DNA from: Paraburkholderia ribeironis
GTDB lineage: Bacteria > Pseudomonadota > Gammaproteobacteria > Burkholderiales > Burkholderiaceae
NCBI RefSeq assembly: GCF_900019265.1
Contig: NZ_CYGX02000045.1
Coordinates: 364 to 64,363 of the forward strand
Direction of reading: 5' to 3'
DNA length: 64,000 bases
Shown in pieces: positions 25,916-34,199 of the stretch (position 1 is the stretch's first letter; the number at the start of each line of letters is the position of its first letter). Made by a program: the position numbers and the translations under genes. The notes under the pieces were generated by a model. The model made no database searches, was not told where the DNA came from, and worked only from the letters and a program-made list of their open reading frames with translations.

Positions 25916-26474
25916 AGTTGAGAGGGCATGGTGTTGAGGGCATATGACTTTGCGTGAGGCAGAGGCTGATGACTGCCACCGGAAAGCGATGACCGTGATA
26001 AAGCGATTTGACTTTCTTCATCGCCAGATCTGACGTCACGGACCCAGCAATGTGACAAAACCGGCTTGTTCAATCGGTTGGACATCCATATCTAAAATAA
26101 ACGACTCGATAAGGAGTTATTTTGGTAAGCATAAGTTCTGATTTAATTATCGATTACGTGACAGTTCGCGCCACGTTTATGTGACACTGTGTTAATGAAA
26201 GATGCAAAAAATAAAGAAAGTATAAATGGTCTCATGCTGGCTCCCCTCTGCATTTCACGCTGCATCAGCGATGGAATCAAAATTCGGACCGAATTCGAAC
26301 TTTTAACAATTTCTGGCATTTCTTTTGCTCTTTCTTCAGGGCGCCAGGTTCGCATCGCAGAGTGAATATCTACTCCTGGTACGCAATTCAATTGCTCGCG
26401 TCTCGCCTCCGATTACATCTCGCCCGAGCATTTGGGCTGATGAAGTAACTTAGTTATACTAAGGGAGCTAAGCT
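25916..26474. other. AT-rich control region of the 26475-36796 operon
   Basis: 559 bp without a credible gene, clearly more AT-rich than the surroundings from about 26080. It ends in a dyad and a ribosome site in front of the first gene of the large operon. Confidence 0.6.
26432..26463 (+). promoter_or_regulatory. Promoter-like pair with dyad operator
   Basis: TTGGGC (26432-26437) and TATACT (26455-26460) are 17 bp apart. The -10-like box is the centre of a perfect 6-3-6 dyad, CTTAGT-TAT-ACTAAG, at 26449-26463. The ribosome site GGGAG follows directly and the ATG is at 26475, so a start at the usual distance would give an almost leaderless RNA. The dyad may instead be a repressor site for a promoter further upstream. 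Confidence 0.4.
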
Positions 26475-27311
26475 ATGGTTATAAATGATGATATCCATAA
26501 GGCTGGCAAAAGTATAGCCGAGCGACGAAACTCAGCTAATTGGGCTGTCGAGCTTTGGGATCTGATTACACCAAAAATATACGACCCGAATGTCCTTCAA
26601 AAGATGCGCGATGATTTCGTGCGCATGGGGTATGTCAGATTTCCCGCGCTCGTGACATCGAGAGTGTTGGACTCTATCAAGGATGAACTCGTCGAGCTAC
26701 TTCAGTTTGCGGTTCGCCGGAACTTTGAAATGCCCGGTTATGAGACCCCGCGCAATCTGTCGGTGCTCGGTGGTTCGATTATCAAATCGTATTCACCGCT
26801 TCTCTATAGTCTGTACCATCACTATGCGTTGCGTAGTTGCGTGGAAAGCGTGGTCGGGCGAGCGATATTTTCCTGCTCCCATCCGGAAGAATTCATGGTC
26901 GCGAATTTTCTTCATCACGATGGCGACACGCACGGTTGGCACCTGGACGATCCGGCCTATGCCCTTGTGATATTCCTGGAAATTCCGGGCGACGACGGTG
27001 GCGGCGATCTTGAAGTCATTCCGAACTGGACCGATCTGTGTCACCGCAAGAACCGGAAACCCGATGACTCCATTACTGATTTGATCGCCTGGGCCACGGA
27101 AAACGGTCTCGTTGACCGCTATCGTCACGAGCCAGGCGACGCCTACCTGTTGCGCGCTGACATGAACCTGCATCGGGTCGCACCGCTCATGCGCGCCGGC
27201 GAACGACGATCGGTTGTGAACCTGGCGTTCGACAACGTTTTGAATGCGACTCGCGGACGGACGGCCGACATCCTTTATGGAGGCCAGCATGGCGTCGAAC
27301 AGCTGCTATGA
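26475..27311 (+). CDS. BesD/HalD-like Fe(II)/2-oxoglutarate oxygenase
   Basis: 278 residues; GGGAG precedes the ATG. The core reads FLHHDGDTHGWHLDDPAYAL, with the facial-triad residues His156 and Asp158 (HxD), then the distal His233 in ADMNLHRVAPL, and Arg244/Arg245 in GERRSVVNLAF for the 2-oxoglutarate carboxylate. The overall plan (W-H-x-D-D followed by VIFLEIPGDDGGGDLEVIP) resembles the BesD/HalD free-amino-acid halogenase group. Halogenases have Gly or Ala where this protein has Asp158, so a hydroxylase is predicted. Substrate possibly a free amino acid such as lysine; that is inference. First gene of an 11-gene operon. Confidence 0.78.
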   Translation: MVINDDIHKAGKSIAERRNSANWAVELWDLITPKIYDPNVLQKMRDDFVRMGYVRFPALVTSRVLDSIKDELVELLQFAVRRNFEMPGYETPRNLSVLGGSIIKSYSPLLYSLYHHYALRSCVESVVGRAIFSCSHPEEFMVANFLHHDGDTHGWHLDDPAYALVIFLEIPGDDGGGDLEVIPNWTDLCHRKNRKPDDSITDLIAWATENGLVDRYRHEPGDAYLLRADMNLHRVAPLMRAGERRSVVNLAFDNVLNATRGRTADILYGGQHGVEQLL

Positions 27312-27858
27312 CAGTGGGTGCCCGCTGAAGGATAGCGACGAAACGCCGGATGATTCGCGTTCGGACGATGTCGTGGCGTGGCAGGAGTGGAGTTTTGCGA
27401 CGATGCCGATCGAGCATCTCTATGCCGCAATAACCCTGCGGGAAAGCATATTTGTCGTCGAGCAGGATGTTCCATACCTTGACGCCGATGGTCGAGATCC
27501 GCTTTGTCACCACATAGCCGGATTCGTGGACGATCAACTCGTCGCCTATCTGAGAGTCTTGCCCAAAGGTCTGTTTGAACCGGGATTCCATAGCTTCGGG
27601 CGAGTTGTGGTCCATCGAAGCCGACGGCATGCTGGAATCGGTCGCCAGCTTGTCGCTCGTGGACTGGCCTATATCAATCAGCGCCAGGATGGCGTGCCTA
27701 TCAAGATCTCGTCTCAGCTTTACCTGAAAGATTTCTATGGCTCGTTTGGATTCGAGCCTCGTGGGGAACCGTATATCGAGGACCGTATCCTTCACATTGA
27801 GATGGTCTGCGATCGGTCTGGAGCGACCGCGCCTTCACTATCGCGGCGGCGCCAATGA
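27289..27858 (+). CDS. GNAT acetyltransferase, ElaA-like
   Basis: 189 residues from the ATG at 27289 (GGAGG upstream), overlapping the oxygenase gene by 23 bp. ElaA-type text is plain: LYAAITLRESIFVVEQDVPY, LDADGRDPLCHHIAGFVDDQ, LVAYLRVLPKG, the acetyl-CoA loop VHRSRRHAGIGRQLVARGLA, and SSQLYLKDFYGSFGFEPRGE, YIEDRILHIEM. ElaA-like proteins acetylate unknown small substrates. In this operon it could protect or modify the product or an intermediate. The C-terminal tail is basic (SRRRQ) and overlaps the next gene by four bases. Confidence 0.85.
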   Translation: MASNSCYDSGCPLKDSDETPDDSRSDDVVAWQEWSFATMPIEHLYAAITLRESIFVVEQDVPYLDADGRDPLCHHIAGFVDDQLVAYLRVLPKGLFEPGFHSFGRVVVHRSRRHAGIGRQLVARGLAYINQRQDGVPIKISSQLYLKDFYGSFGFEPRGEPYIEDRILHIEMVCDRSGATAPSLSRRRQ

Positions 27859-29132
27859 AGTCGGCGCGCCTGTTTGAACTTCGCTTCATCTCCAGCCAGA
27901 AATCGCGAATCTATGCACTCGCAGCGACTGTGTTACCGACACTGGTCGTGTGGTTACGCAGCGGGGGATCTATTGAGTCTGTGTCTGTTTCGGTCATAGG
28001 CATCTTCGCGTCGGCGTGGCTGCTGGTTCGGTTCTCGGCCTGGATGATACGTGTCGACGATGCGATCAATCTGCGCTCGGGCCGGGTTACGCCGGGTCGT
28101 CTCGTGCGGACCGGATTTCACGTTCCAGTTGTCGTGGTCTGCGCGATACTTACGAATGCCCACCCTGGATCCAGTGCATTCGACACGACGGGATATTGTC
28201 TGCTCGTCGCTGCATCGAGTGGCATGCACGCGATTGCATTCGGTCTCGCTTACCATGGTCACGGCGACCGTGCGGGCAACCTGATACTTTCACTCGCGAT
28301 CTCCTCATGGCTCGTGGCCGCCTGTGCTATCGAGCGATCAGCACTGTTTTTTGCGGGGCTGTGCGGCATCGTATTCGTTGCCCACCTCGTTATGGGCATG
28401 CTGTCGGATCTGCGATCGATCCGGTATCCGCGCAAGGGTATTGGCGTCTTTTTCGGGACGTTTAATCCGGTACACAAAACCCACCTCCAGATCCTCCATG
28501 ATGTGCTGGATAGCCGGCGGCTAGAGAGGATCTACGTCCACTGCACCACGGTGCCGAAGCTTCATCGGCTGGCGCTGGAGCGTGGTGAGATCGAGATAAG
28601 CCACGACGCCGGGATGAGGGTCTATAGCAAGACGGATCGCGCGGACCCCGCAAAGAATTATTTCCCGACCGGCAACCGGTTCTACGAATACGAACTACGG
28701 CGTGAGTTGCTGCGGGCCTCGGTCACTGACTCGGATCTTGGCGATCGAGTGACCGTACTGGATCTGCCTGACATCTACGAGCGCGACGGATTTATCGGTG
28801 TCCTGAACGAAGTGAAACGGCGGCACCGGGGCCTGCCAGTACATGGACTGCACGGCAGCGATACGGGCGGCATGTGGGTCAGGCATCTATTCGACGACAG
28901 CGGCTGGATCTACCCTTGTGCCGTCGTGCGATCGGATCAGGTCTCGGCGACCGCAATACGCGGTGGTGCAATCGGACTGACGTCGAAAACAGTCGAACAG
29001 TTTTTAGCTGCCGCGCGGTCTGGTGATGATTTTGACTTTCCGTCGGGATATAGATTCGAGCAAACCCGGGATCAAGCTCGACCTCAGAGCGAGTGTGGGC
29101 AGAAAACCGTACGTCGCGCCGTCACGGAGTAA
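27855..29132 (+). CDS. Membrane-fused NadD-like nucleotidyltransferase
   Basis: 425 residues; the ATG overlaps the GNAT stop (ATGA). Residues 15-185 hold about six hydrophobic segments (ALAATVLPTLVVWL; SVIGIFASAWLLVRFSAWMI; VPVVVVCAILT; GIVFVAHLVMGML and others). The soluble part from residue 195 is a HIGH-superfamily nucleotidyltransferase: GVFFGTFNPVHKTHL has the phosphate loop GxFxP and the His207-x-x-His210 pair. GLHGSDTGG matches the NadD-type GSD loop and VSATAIRGG (364-371) the ISxTxIR motif. It would transfer AMP or CMP to a mononucleotide or phosphorylated substrate at the membrane. The fusion is not a standard NadD, which has no membrane part. Confidence 0.8.
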   Translation: MKSARLFELRFISSQKSRIYALAATVLPTLVVWLRSGGSIESVSVSVIGIFASAWLLVRFSAWMIRVDDAINLRSGRVTPGRLVRTGFHVPVVVVCAILTNAHPGSSAFDTTGYCLLVAASSGMHAIAFGLAYHGHGDRAGNLILSLAISSWLVAACAIERSALFFAGLCGIVFVAHLVMGMLSDLRSIRYPRKGIGVFFGTFNPVHKTHLQILHDVLDSRRLERIYVHCTTVPKLHRLALERGEIEISHDAGMRVYSKTDRADPAKNYFPTGNRFYEYELRRELLRASVTDSDLGDRVTVLDLPDIYERDGFIGVLNEVKRRHRGLPVHGLHGSDTGGMWVRHLFDDSGWIYPCAVVRSDQVSATAIRGGAIGLTSKTVEQFLAAARSGDDFDFPSGYRFEQTRDQARPQSECGQKTVRRAVTE

Positions 29133-29134
29133 AT

Positions 29135-30322
29135 ATGCGCAACCATGTCGATATCGCGATTGTTGGAGCCGGACCTTTCGGACTGTCGATCGCCGCCCAT
29201 CTGCGCGGATCCGGCCGGTCTTTCCGCATATTCGGTAACCCGATGCAGAGTTGGCGTACGCAAATGCCAAAAGGCATGCAGCTGAAATCGGCTGGCTTCT
29301 CTTCGACAATATGCGATCCGGGCCGGGTTTTTACGTTGCGCCATTTTTGTCGGGAACAGGGTATCCCGTATCACGACGTCGGATTGCCAGTACGACTGGA
29401 TACCTTTTCTGCCTACGGACTCGCATTCCAGCAGCGCTTTGTGCCGGAACTGGAGGATGTACGGGTCGATATGCTCGAACAGTCTCCGAAAGGCTTCGCG
29501 CTACGACTCGACAATGGCGAAGCACTCACCGCCCGGAAGGTCGTGCTCGCAGTGGGTGTCGATTACTTTCGTCATATTCCGGAATCGTTGATCCACCTGC
29601 CGACGGACCGGATTTCACATAGCGCCGAGCATCACGTGCTGGACCGGTTTCATGGCCAGCATGTGACTGTACTGGGCGCAGGGGCGTCTGCGTTTGATCT
29701 GGGCGTGCTGCTGCGCGAAGCCGGTGCGACGGCGCTCGTGATCGCGCGACGTCCGGCGGTCAAGTTCAATCCAGACGAACCGCTCAAGCGCGGCCTGCGT
29801 GAGAGCGTATTGAGGCCGATGTCAGGCGTTGGTCCAGGCTGGAAACAACGCATTTGCACCGACGTTATGCCGCGGATCTACCGTTATCTGCCAGACGACA
29901 CCCGTGTGCGAACTGTGAAAGAGTTTCTTGGCCCGTCAGTCGGATGGTTCATGCGCGAACGTGCAATGTCGGTGCCATTACTCCTGGGACAGGAGATCGA
30001 TCAGGCCGAGTTCGTCAATGACCGAATCCAGTTGCAACTGCGAAGCACGGACGGCAAGAGGCAGTCGGTTGTGACCGATCACGTGATTGCCGCTACCGGA
30101 TACCGCAACGACGTACGCAGGCTGTCATTTCTGAGTCCAGTGATCGTGGGCAAACTGCAATTGCTCGAACAGTCGCCACGTTTGTCCGCGTACTTCGAGT
30201 CTTCCGTCGGCGGTCTCTATTTTACCGGTCCGATTTCAGCAACAAGCTTTGGCCCTGTCATGCGGTTTGCGTACGGGGTGGAGTTTACTGCCCCCAGAAT
30301 CGTCAGGCACCTCGCTGCATAG
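29135..30322 (+). CDS. Flavoprotein N-monooxygenase-like (SidA/FMO superfamily)
   Basis: 395 residues from the ATG at 29135, two bases after the previous stop. Two dinucleotide folds are visible: FAD site IAIVGAGPFGLSIAAHL (Gly11/13/16) and NADPH site VTVLGAGASAFDLGVLL (Gly181/183), with the late ATGY-type motif in HVIAATGYRNDV. The spacing and size fit class B flavoprotein monooxygenases, including lysine/ornithine N-hydroxylases; the early PMQSWRTQMPKGMQLKS block is also of that type. It would hydroxylate an amine or carbonyl compound. The gene tail (GGLYFTGPISATSFGPVMRF) is typical of the same group. Confidence 0.82.
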   Translation: MRNHVDIAIVGAGPFGLSIAAHLRGSGRSFRIFGNPMQSWRTQMPKGMQLKSAGFSSTICDPGRVFTLRHFCREQGIPYHDVGLPVRLDTFSAYGLAFQQRFVPELEDVRVDMLEQSPKGFALRLDNGEALTARKVVLAVGVDYFRHIPESLIHLPTDRISHSAEHHVLDRFHGQHVTVLGAGASAFDLGVLLREAGATALVIARRPAVKFNPDEPLKRGLRESVLRPMSGVGPGWKQRICTDVMPRIYRYLPDDTRVRTVKEFLGPSVGWFMRERAMSVPLLLGQEIDQAEFVNDRIQLQLRSTDGKRQSVVTDHVIAATGYRNDVRRLSFLSPVIVGKLQLLEQSPRLSAYFESSVGGLYFTGPISATSFGPVMRFAYGVEFTAPRIVRHLAA

Positions 30323-30377
30323 ATATCCCGTCCACGCCCATAACCGGGCGACTCAGAACCCTCAAACGGAGGACCCA

Positions 30378-31397
30378 ATGCTGTCCGATGAAGCATTGCA
30401 AGACTGGCGTTCACAGGCGCTGCAACTCGAGGCTGAAGTAGGGAAGGTGGTGATCGGGCAACTGCCGATCATCCGCTTGATCAACATCGCACTTTTTGCA
30501 CGCGGTCATGTGCTGCTTGAAGGTGACGTCGGCGTCGGCAAGACAACCATTCTGCGGGCCTTCTCACGCGTCATCGGCGGCGAATTCGAACGTGTAGAGG
30601 GCACCATTGATCTCATGCCGGGCGACCTCGTCTACCACACGTACGTCGATGCCGAGGGTAAGCCTCGCATCGACCCCGGACCGTTATTACGCCATGGCGA
30701 ACGGCTCACGACGTTCTTCTTCAACGAGATTAATCGCGCCCGCCCGCAGGTTCAGTCGTTGTTGCTGCGTGCGATGGCCGAGCGCTCGGTGTCGGCGTTC
30801 AATCGCGAATACCATTTCCCGCATATGACGGTATTTGCTGACCGCAACAAGGTCGAAAAGGAAGAGACGTTCGAGCTCGCCTCAGCCGCACGCGATCGTT
30901 TCATGTTCGAACTGAGCATGCCGACACCTGCGGACGCGCAGGTTCGTAGCAGGCTCGTGTTCGACCCGATGTTTCATGATGTCGATGTACTGCTCGAGCA
31001 GGTTACGCCTGGTTTGCTCTCGTGGCGTGACCTCAACGCGGTCGGCGCAGCAATTCAGCGCCACGTCAGCGCCAGTGAGACGATCGAAAAGTACTTGCTG
31101 CAATTATGGGAGGCGACAGAGCAACCGGCGCGCTACGGCATACGGATTGACGATGTCGATATCGAGCAGTTGATCCTTGCGGGTGCAAGCCCGCGGGGAA
31201 TGAGTGCGCTGTTGCGCGCTGCGCGGTCGGCCGCGTGGCTTTCCGGTCGATCGCATCTGACGCCCGAGGACATTCACGCGGTTATGCCAGCGGCGCTCGC
31301 GCATCGCGTGTTTTTCACGCCGATATATGAATTGCGCCGCGCCGAACTATCCGAGGCGCTCATCAGCGAAATCCTGCGGCGCGTCGCAACCCCATGA
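30378..31397 (+). CDS. MoxR-type AAA+ ATPase (MxaR-like)
   Basis: 339 residues from the ATG at 30378 (GGAGGACC upstream). Walker A is GDVGVGKTT (residues 49-57). Walker B reads FFFNEINRARPQ at 113-124, so the usual Asp before the catalytic Glu117 is Asn116. Sensor and lid regions (FADRNKVEKEETFELASAAR-DRF; SPRGMSALLRAARSAAWLSG) follow the MoxR plan. MoxR ATPases work with DUF58 and vWA proteins to mature enzyme complexes; MxaR is needed for calcium insertion in methanol dehydrogenase of methylotrophs. It heads a six-gene cassette here. Confidence 0.9.
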   Translation: MLSDEALQDWRSQALQLEAEVGKVVIGQLPIIRLINIALFARGHVLLEGDVGVGKTTILRAFSRVIGGEFERVEGTIDLMPGDLVYHTYVDAEGKPRIDPGPLLRHGERLTTFFFNEINRARPQVQSLLLRAMAERSVSAFNREYHFPHMTVFADRNKVEKEETFELASAARDRFMFELSMPTPADAQVRSRLVFDPMFHDVDVLLEQVTPGLLSWRDLNAVGAAIQRHVSASETIEKYLLQLWEATEQPARYGIRIDDVDIEQLILAGASPRGMSALLRAARSAAWLSGRSHLTPEDIHAVMPAALAHRVFFTPIYELRRAELSEALISEILRRVATP

Positions 31398-32260
31398 ATA
31401 CCGTTCACGAATTTCATTATCGGATCACGTCGCGTATCAGCGGCCATCGCCCCGGATCGCACCGCGGCGCGAGCCTTGGCGCCGGTCAGGAATTCGCGGC
31501 GCACGCGCGGCTCTTTGACAGTCCGGACCCGCGACGGCTCGATCTGCGTGCGAGCCTGCGGAACGTGCGCGAGGAGTGGTTGGTACGCACCTATCGACAA
31601 CGTGCGGCAGTGTCGGTGCATGCGGTGATCGATGTCTCGCCCTCGATGCATTTCGGTTCGAGTCGATCGAAACTGGAGGTGGTTGGCGATTTCGTCGCGT
31701 CACTAGGGCGCAGCGCGTTTCGGGTTGGCGATCCTGTGGGCATGCTGGCATTCGACACCGTTGTACGCGATGACCTTTCTCTGCCGCCAACACATAGCCG
31801 AGGTATCGGCCTCGTCATGCAGCATATGTTGCGCAACTGCCGCCAGATTGAAGATCGAAAAGGTAGTGGGGGGGCAGGGTGCCAGCGCTCGCTCGCTCGG
31901 CTTGCCGGACGGCCAGCGCTTGTGTTTCTGGTTTCAGACTTTCACTGGTCATTGGACGTGTTGCCCACACTGATTGCGTCATTGGCCTCCGCCTGTATCG
32001 TGCCGATCGTCGTGTGGGATCCGGCGGAGCTGGAACCACCGTCGCGCAATGCCTTGTTGATGCTGCGTGATATGGAATCGGGCCAGCGGCGCACGCTATG
32101 GAGACGTCCAGGGATAGAAGTCCAATGGCGCGACGCCGTGATACGCCGACGCGCAGAACTCGATACACACTTTGCCGGCCGATCGATGCGGCCTTTTTAC
32201 GCCATTGGGACGTTCGACCCAGAGGCTTTGTCACGCTACTTTTTCGAGTCGATCTCATGA
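31394..32260 (+). CDS. DUF58 protein (MxaS-like)
   Basis: 288 residues; the ATG overlaps the MoxR stop. The DUF58 plan is seen: ITSRISGHRPGSHRGASLGA, the PDPRRLDLRASLRN block (family: D.R.IDWR.SAR) and a vWA-like segment with DVSPSM at 80-85 as a metal-site motif of DxSxS type, then FLVSDFHWSLD. There is no long membrane segment, as in MxaS. DUF58 proteins are the partners next to nearly every MoxR gene. Confidence 0.87.
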   Translation: MNTVHEFHYRITSRISGHRPGSHRGASLGAGQEFAAHARLFDSPDPRRLDLRASLRNVREEWLVRTYRQRAAVSVHAVIDVSPSMHFGSSRSKLEVVGDFVASLGRSAFRVGDPVGMLAFDTVVRDDLSLPPTHSRGIGLVMQHMLRNCRQIEDRKGSGGAGCQRSLARLAGRPALVFLVSDFHWSLDVLPTLIASLASACIVPIVVWDPAELEPPSRNALLMLRDMESGQRRTLWRRPGIEVQWRDAVIRRRAELDTHFAGRSMRPFYAIGTFDPEALSRYFFESIS

Positions 32261-33204
32261 CGATCCCCCTTCATCTTCGCCGGTTACTATGTAGCGCAAA
32301 TCTGGGCAAGATCGTGGCGGTGTTCCTCATACCAGCACTAGTGCAGATTGCGGCAATCAGCTCGCGCGCCGCGACGACGCCACCCGCAATTGATACTGTG
32401 CCGGCGACGGTTGAAGAGCCACGCGGATTCGGCTATGTGCTCGGCGACGTGGTTACGCAGCGTGTCTTGTTAGAGGCAGGCGGACACGCACTTGAGCCCG
32501 GTGCGCTACCGCCACTCAAACGTACCGGTGCATGGCTCGAGCGCAGGGCGGCAAGAGTGGAAACGAATGCGAACGGGGAACAGTGGGTGGTACTTGAGTA
32601 CCAGATCATCAATGCGCCGCCGACATTGAGCGTCATCACATTGCCAGCGCTGACGTTGCCGGTCCGCTCAGGGCCTGCGCTGAGCGTGCCGGAATGGCCA
32701 CTCAGTGTTGCCGCTCTTACGCCGCCCACTGTGTTTGGGAAAGGCGACATGCTGGAGCTGCGTCCCGACCATGGGGCAACGCTCTTGCCGACGTTGTCGT
32801 TGCGTCGCCAGCTTGCCGGCTCGCTAGCCGTTCTCGCCGCGATCCTGCTCGCGTGGCTCGCGTGGTGGGTCTTGCGCAATCGTCACGATGCGGCACACCT
32901 GCCGTTTGCGCAGGCGTGGCGGAAACTGCGGAGCTTCAACGCAAACGAGGTCGCCCATCAGCCCGAAGCATGGGTGCACATGCACCGCGCGCTGAACGAC
33001 ACTGCGGGACAAGTCATTCATGCGGGCCTGCTCCATCGCCTGTTTCGCCGCGCACCGCATCTGAGGCCGTTGCAGCAGCAACTTGAAAGTTTCTACGCCC
33101 ATTCGGGCCAACGCTTCTTTGGGCGCTCCGCGACTGACGCGCATTATCCATTGCTCGATCTGTGCCGTGCCCTGCGTCGCGCGGAGCGGCGTGAGAGGCG
33201 ATGA
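32257..33204 (+). CDS. MxaA-like periplasm-facing membrane protein
   Basis: 315 residues; the ATG at 32257 overlaps the DUF58 stop. It has a leader or first membrane helix (IVAVFLIPALVQIAAISSRA-A), a periplasmic domain (PRGFGYVLGDVVTQRVLLEA, VETNANGEQWVVLEYQIINA), a second membrane helix (LAGSLAVLAAILLAWLAWWV) and a cytosolic tail. The tail has an SGQRFFGRSATDAHYPLLDL segment. The topology, the GYVLGDVVTQ block and the third position in the cassette match MxaA, a protein required for methanol dehydrogenase maturation. Confidence 0.75.
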   Translation: MTIPLHLRRLLCSANLGKIVAVFLIPALVQIAAISSRAATTPPAIDTVPATVEEPRGFGYVLGDVVTQRVLLEAGGHALEPGALPPLKRTGAWLERRAARVETNANGEQWVVLEYQIINAPPTLSVITLPALTLPVRSGPALSVPEWPLSVAALTPPTVFGKGDMLELRPDHGATLLPTLSLRRQLAGSLAVLAAILLAWLAWWVLRNRHDAAHLPFAQAWRKLRSFNANEVAHQPEAWVHMHRALNDTAGQVIHAGLLHRLFRRAPHLRPLQQQLESFYAHSGQRFFGRSATDAHYPLLDLCRALRRAERRERR

Positions 33205-34199
33205 TCATGCAAGTCGATTTCGCTAGTCCATGGATGCTGATGTGGTTGCCACTGGTCCTGCTACCTTTGTTACGCTGGCGCAGGGACACATTGGGATTTC
33301 CCTACGTCGCATGGTTGCCCGCCGATCGTCTGGGACCGGTGGTCAGTGCCGCCTGGCGCGGCGTCGCGATGCTGGCGATGTTGCTCATCGTGATTGGCCT
33401 CGCCAATCCGCAGCAACCCGCAAAGCAGGTGGTTCGCGTGGGACGTGGCGCGGAATTCATCATCTTGCTGGATCGCAGCGCGAGTATGGACGCCATTGTC
33501 CCGCCGGCCGGTGTGAGGGGCGCAGGGGCCCTGTCCGAAGGCGAGTCGAAGGGCAAGGCCGCACGCGACGTTCTGAGCCGGTTTGTCGCGCGACGGCCCC
33601 ATGATCGGTTTTTGTTCATGATGTTCGGACTCAATCCCCTGCTCGCGGTGCCGTTCACTGGGGACAACATGGCGATCCAGGCAGCCATCTCCGGTACCGG
33701 GATAGACCGTGGCATGCCGGACACCAGAATCGGAGCCGGGGTGCTCGCCGCGATCGACCAGTTCGATCATCGCGCCTACACCGGCAATCGCGTCATCCTG
33801 CTGGTGTCGGACGGCGGAGACCACCTCGAAGCGGAAATGCGTACCCGTATCGCAGCCGGTCTCGAACGCACTGGCGCCACACTGTACTTTGTCTATCTGC
33901 GCAGCAGCGCAAATAGCGCCAATCTCAAGGCGATTGCACCCAGCGACGAGAGTTCCGAGGAAGTTGAACTACATCGTTTCTTCCTCTCCCTGAAAACACC
34001 TTATCGTCTCTACCAGGCGGACAACGTTAGCGAAACAGCTGCCGCAATGGCGGATATCGGAGCGCAACAGAATTTCCCCGTGTCATACGTTGAACGATTG
34101 CCGGCGCGGGATCGTAGTTCGTATTGCTTTGCTGCAGCGCTGCTGTGCTGTGCATTCCTGTTCGGATTCCGGTTTGTTATTTTGCGGAGCTGGCTATGA
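33201..34199 (+). CDS. vWA-domain membrane protein (MxaC/BatA-like)
   Basis: 332 residues. Membrane helices at the N-terminus (MLMWLPLVLLPLL; GVAMLAMLLIVIGLA) and C-terminus (FAAALLCCAFLFGFRFVIL) flank a cytosol- or periplasm-exposed von Willebrand A domain. The metal site is seen as FIILLDRSASMD (DxSxS), with later TR and ILLVSDGGDHLE motifs. An insert PPAGVRGAGALSEGESKGKA follows the first motif. Start overlaps the previous gene by 4 bp. Position and topology match MxaC. Confidence 0.87.
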   Translation: MIMQVDFASPWMLMWLPLVLLPLLRWRRDTLGFPYVAWLPADRLGPVVSAAWRGVAMLAMLLIVIGLANPQQPAKQVVRVGRGAEFIILLDRSASMDAIVPPAGVRGAGALSEGESKGKAARDVLSRFVARRPHDRFLFMMFGLNPLLAVPFTGDNMAIQAAISGTGIDRGMPDTRIGAGVLAAIDQFDHRAYTGNRVILLVSDGGDHLEAEMRTRIAAGLERTGATLYFVYLRSSANSANLKAIAPSDESSEEVELHRFFLSLKTPYRLYQADNVSETAAAMADIGAQQNFPVSYVERLPARDRSSYCFAAALLCCAFLFGFRFVILRSWL

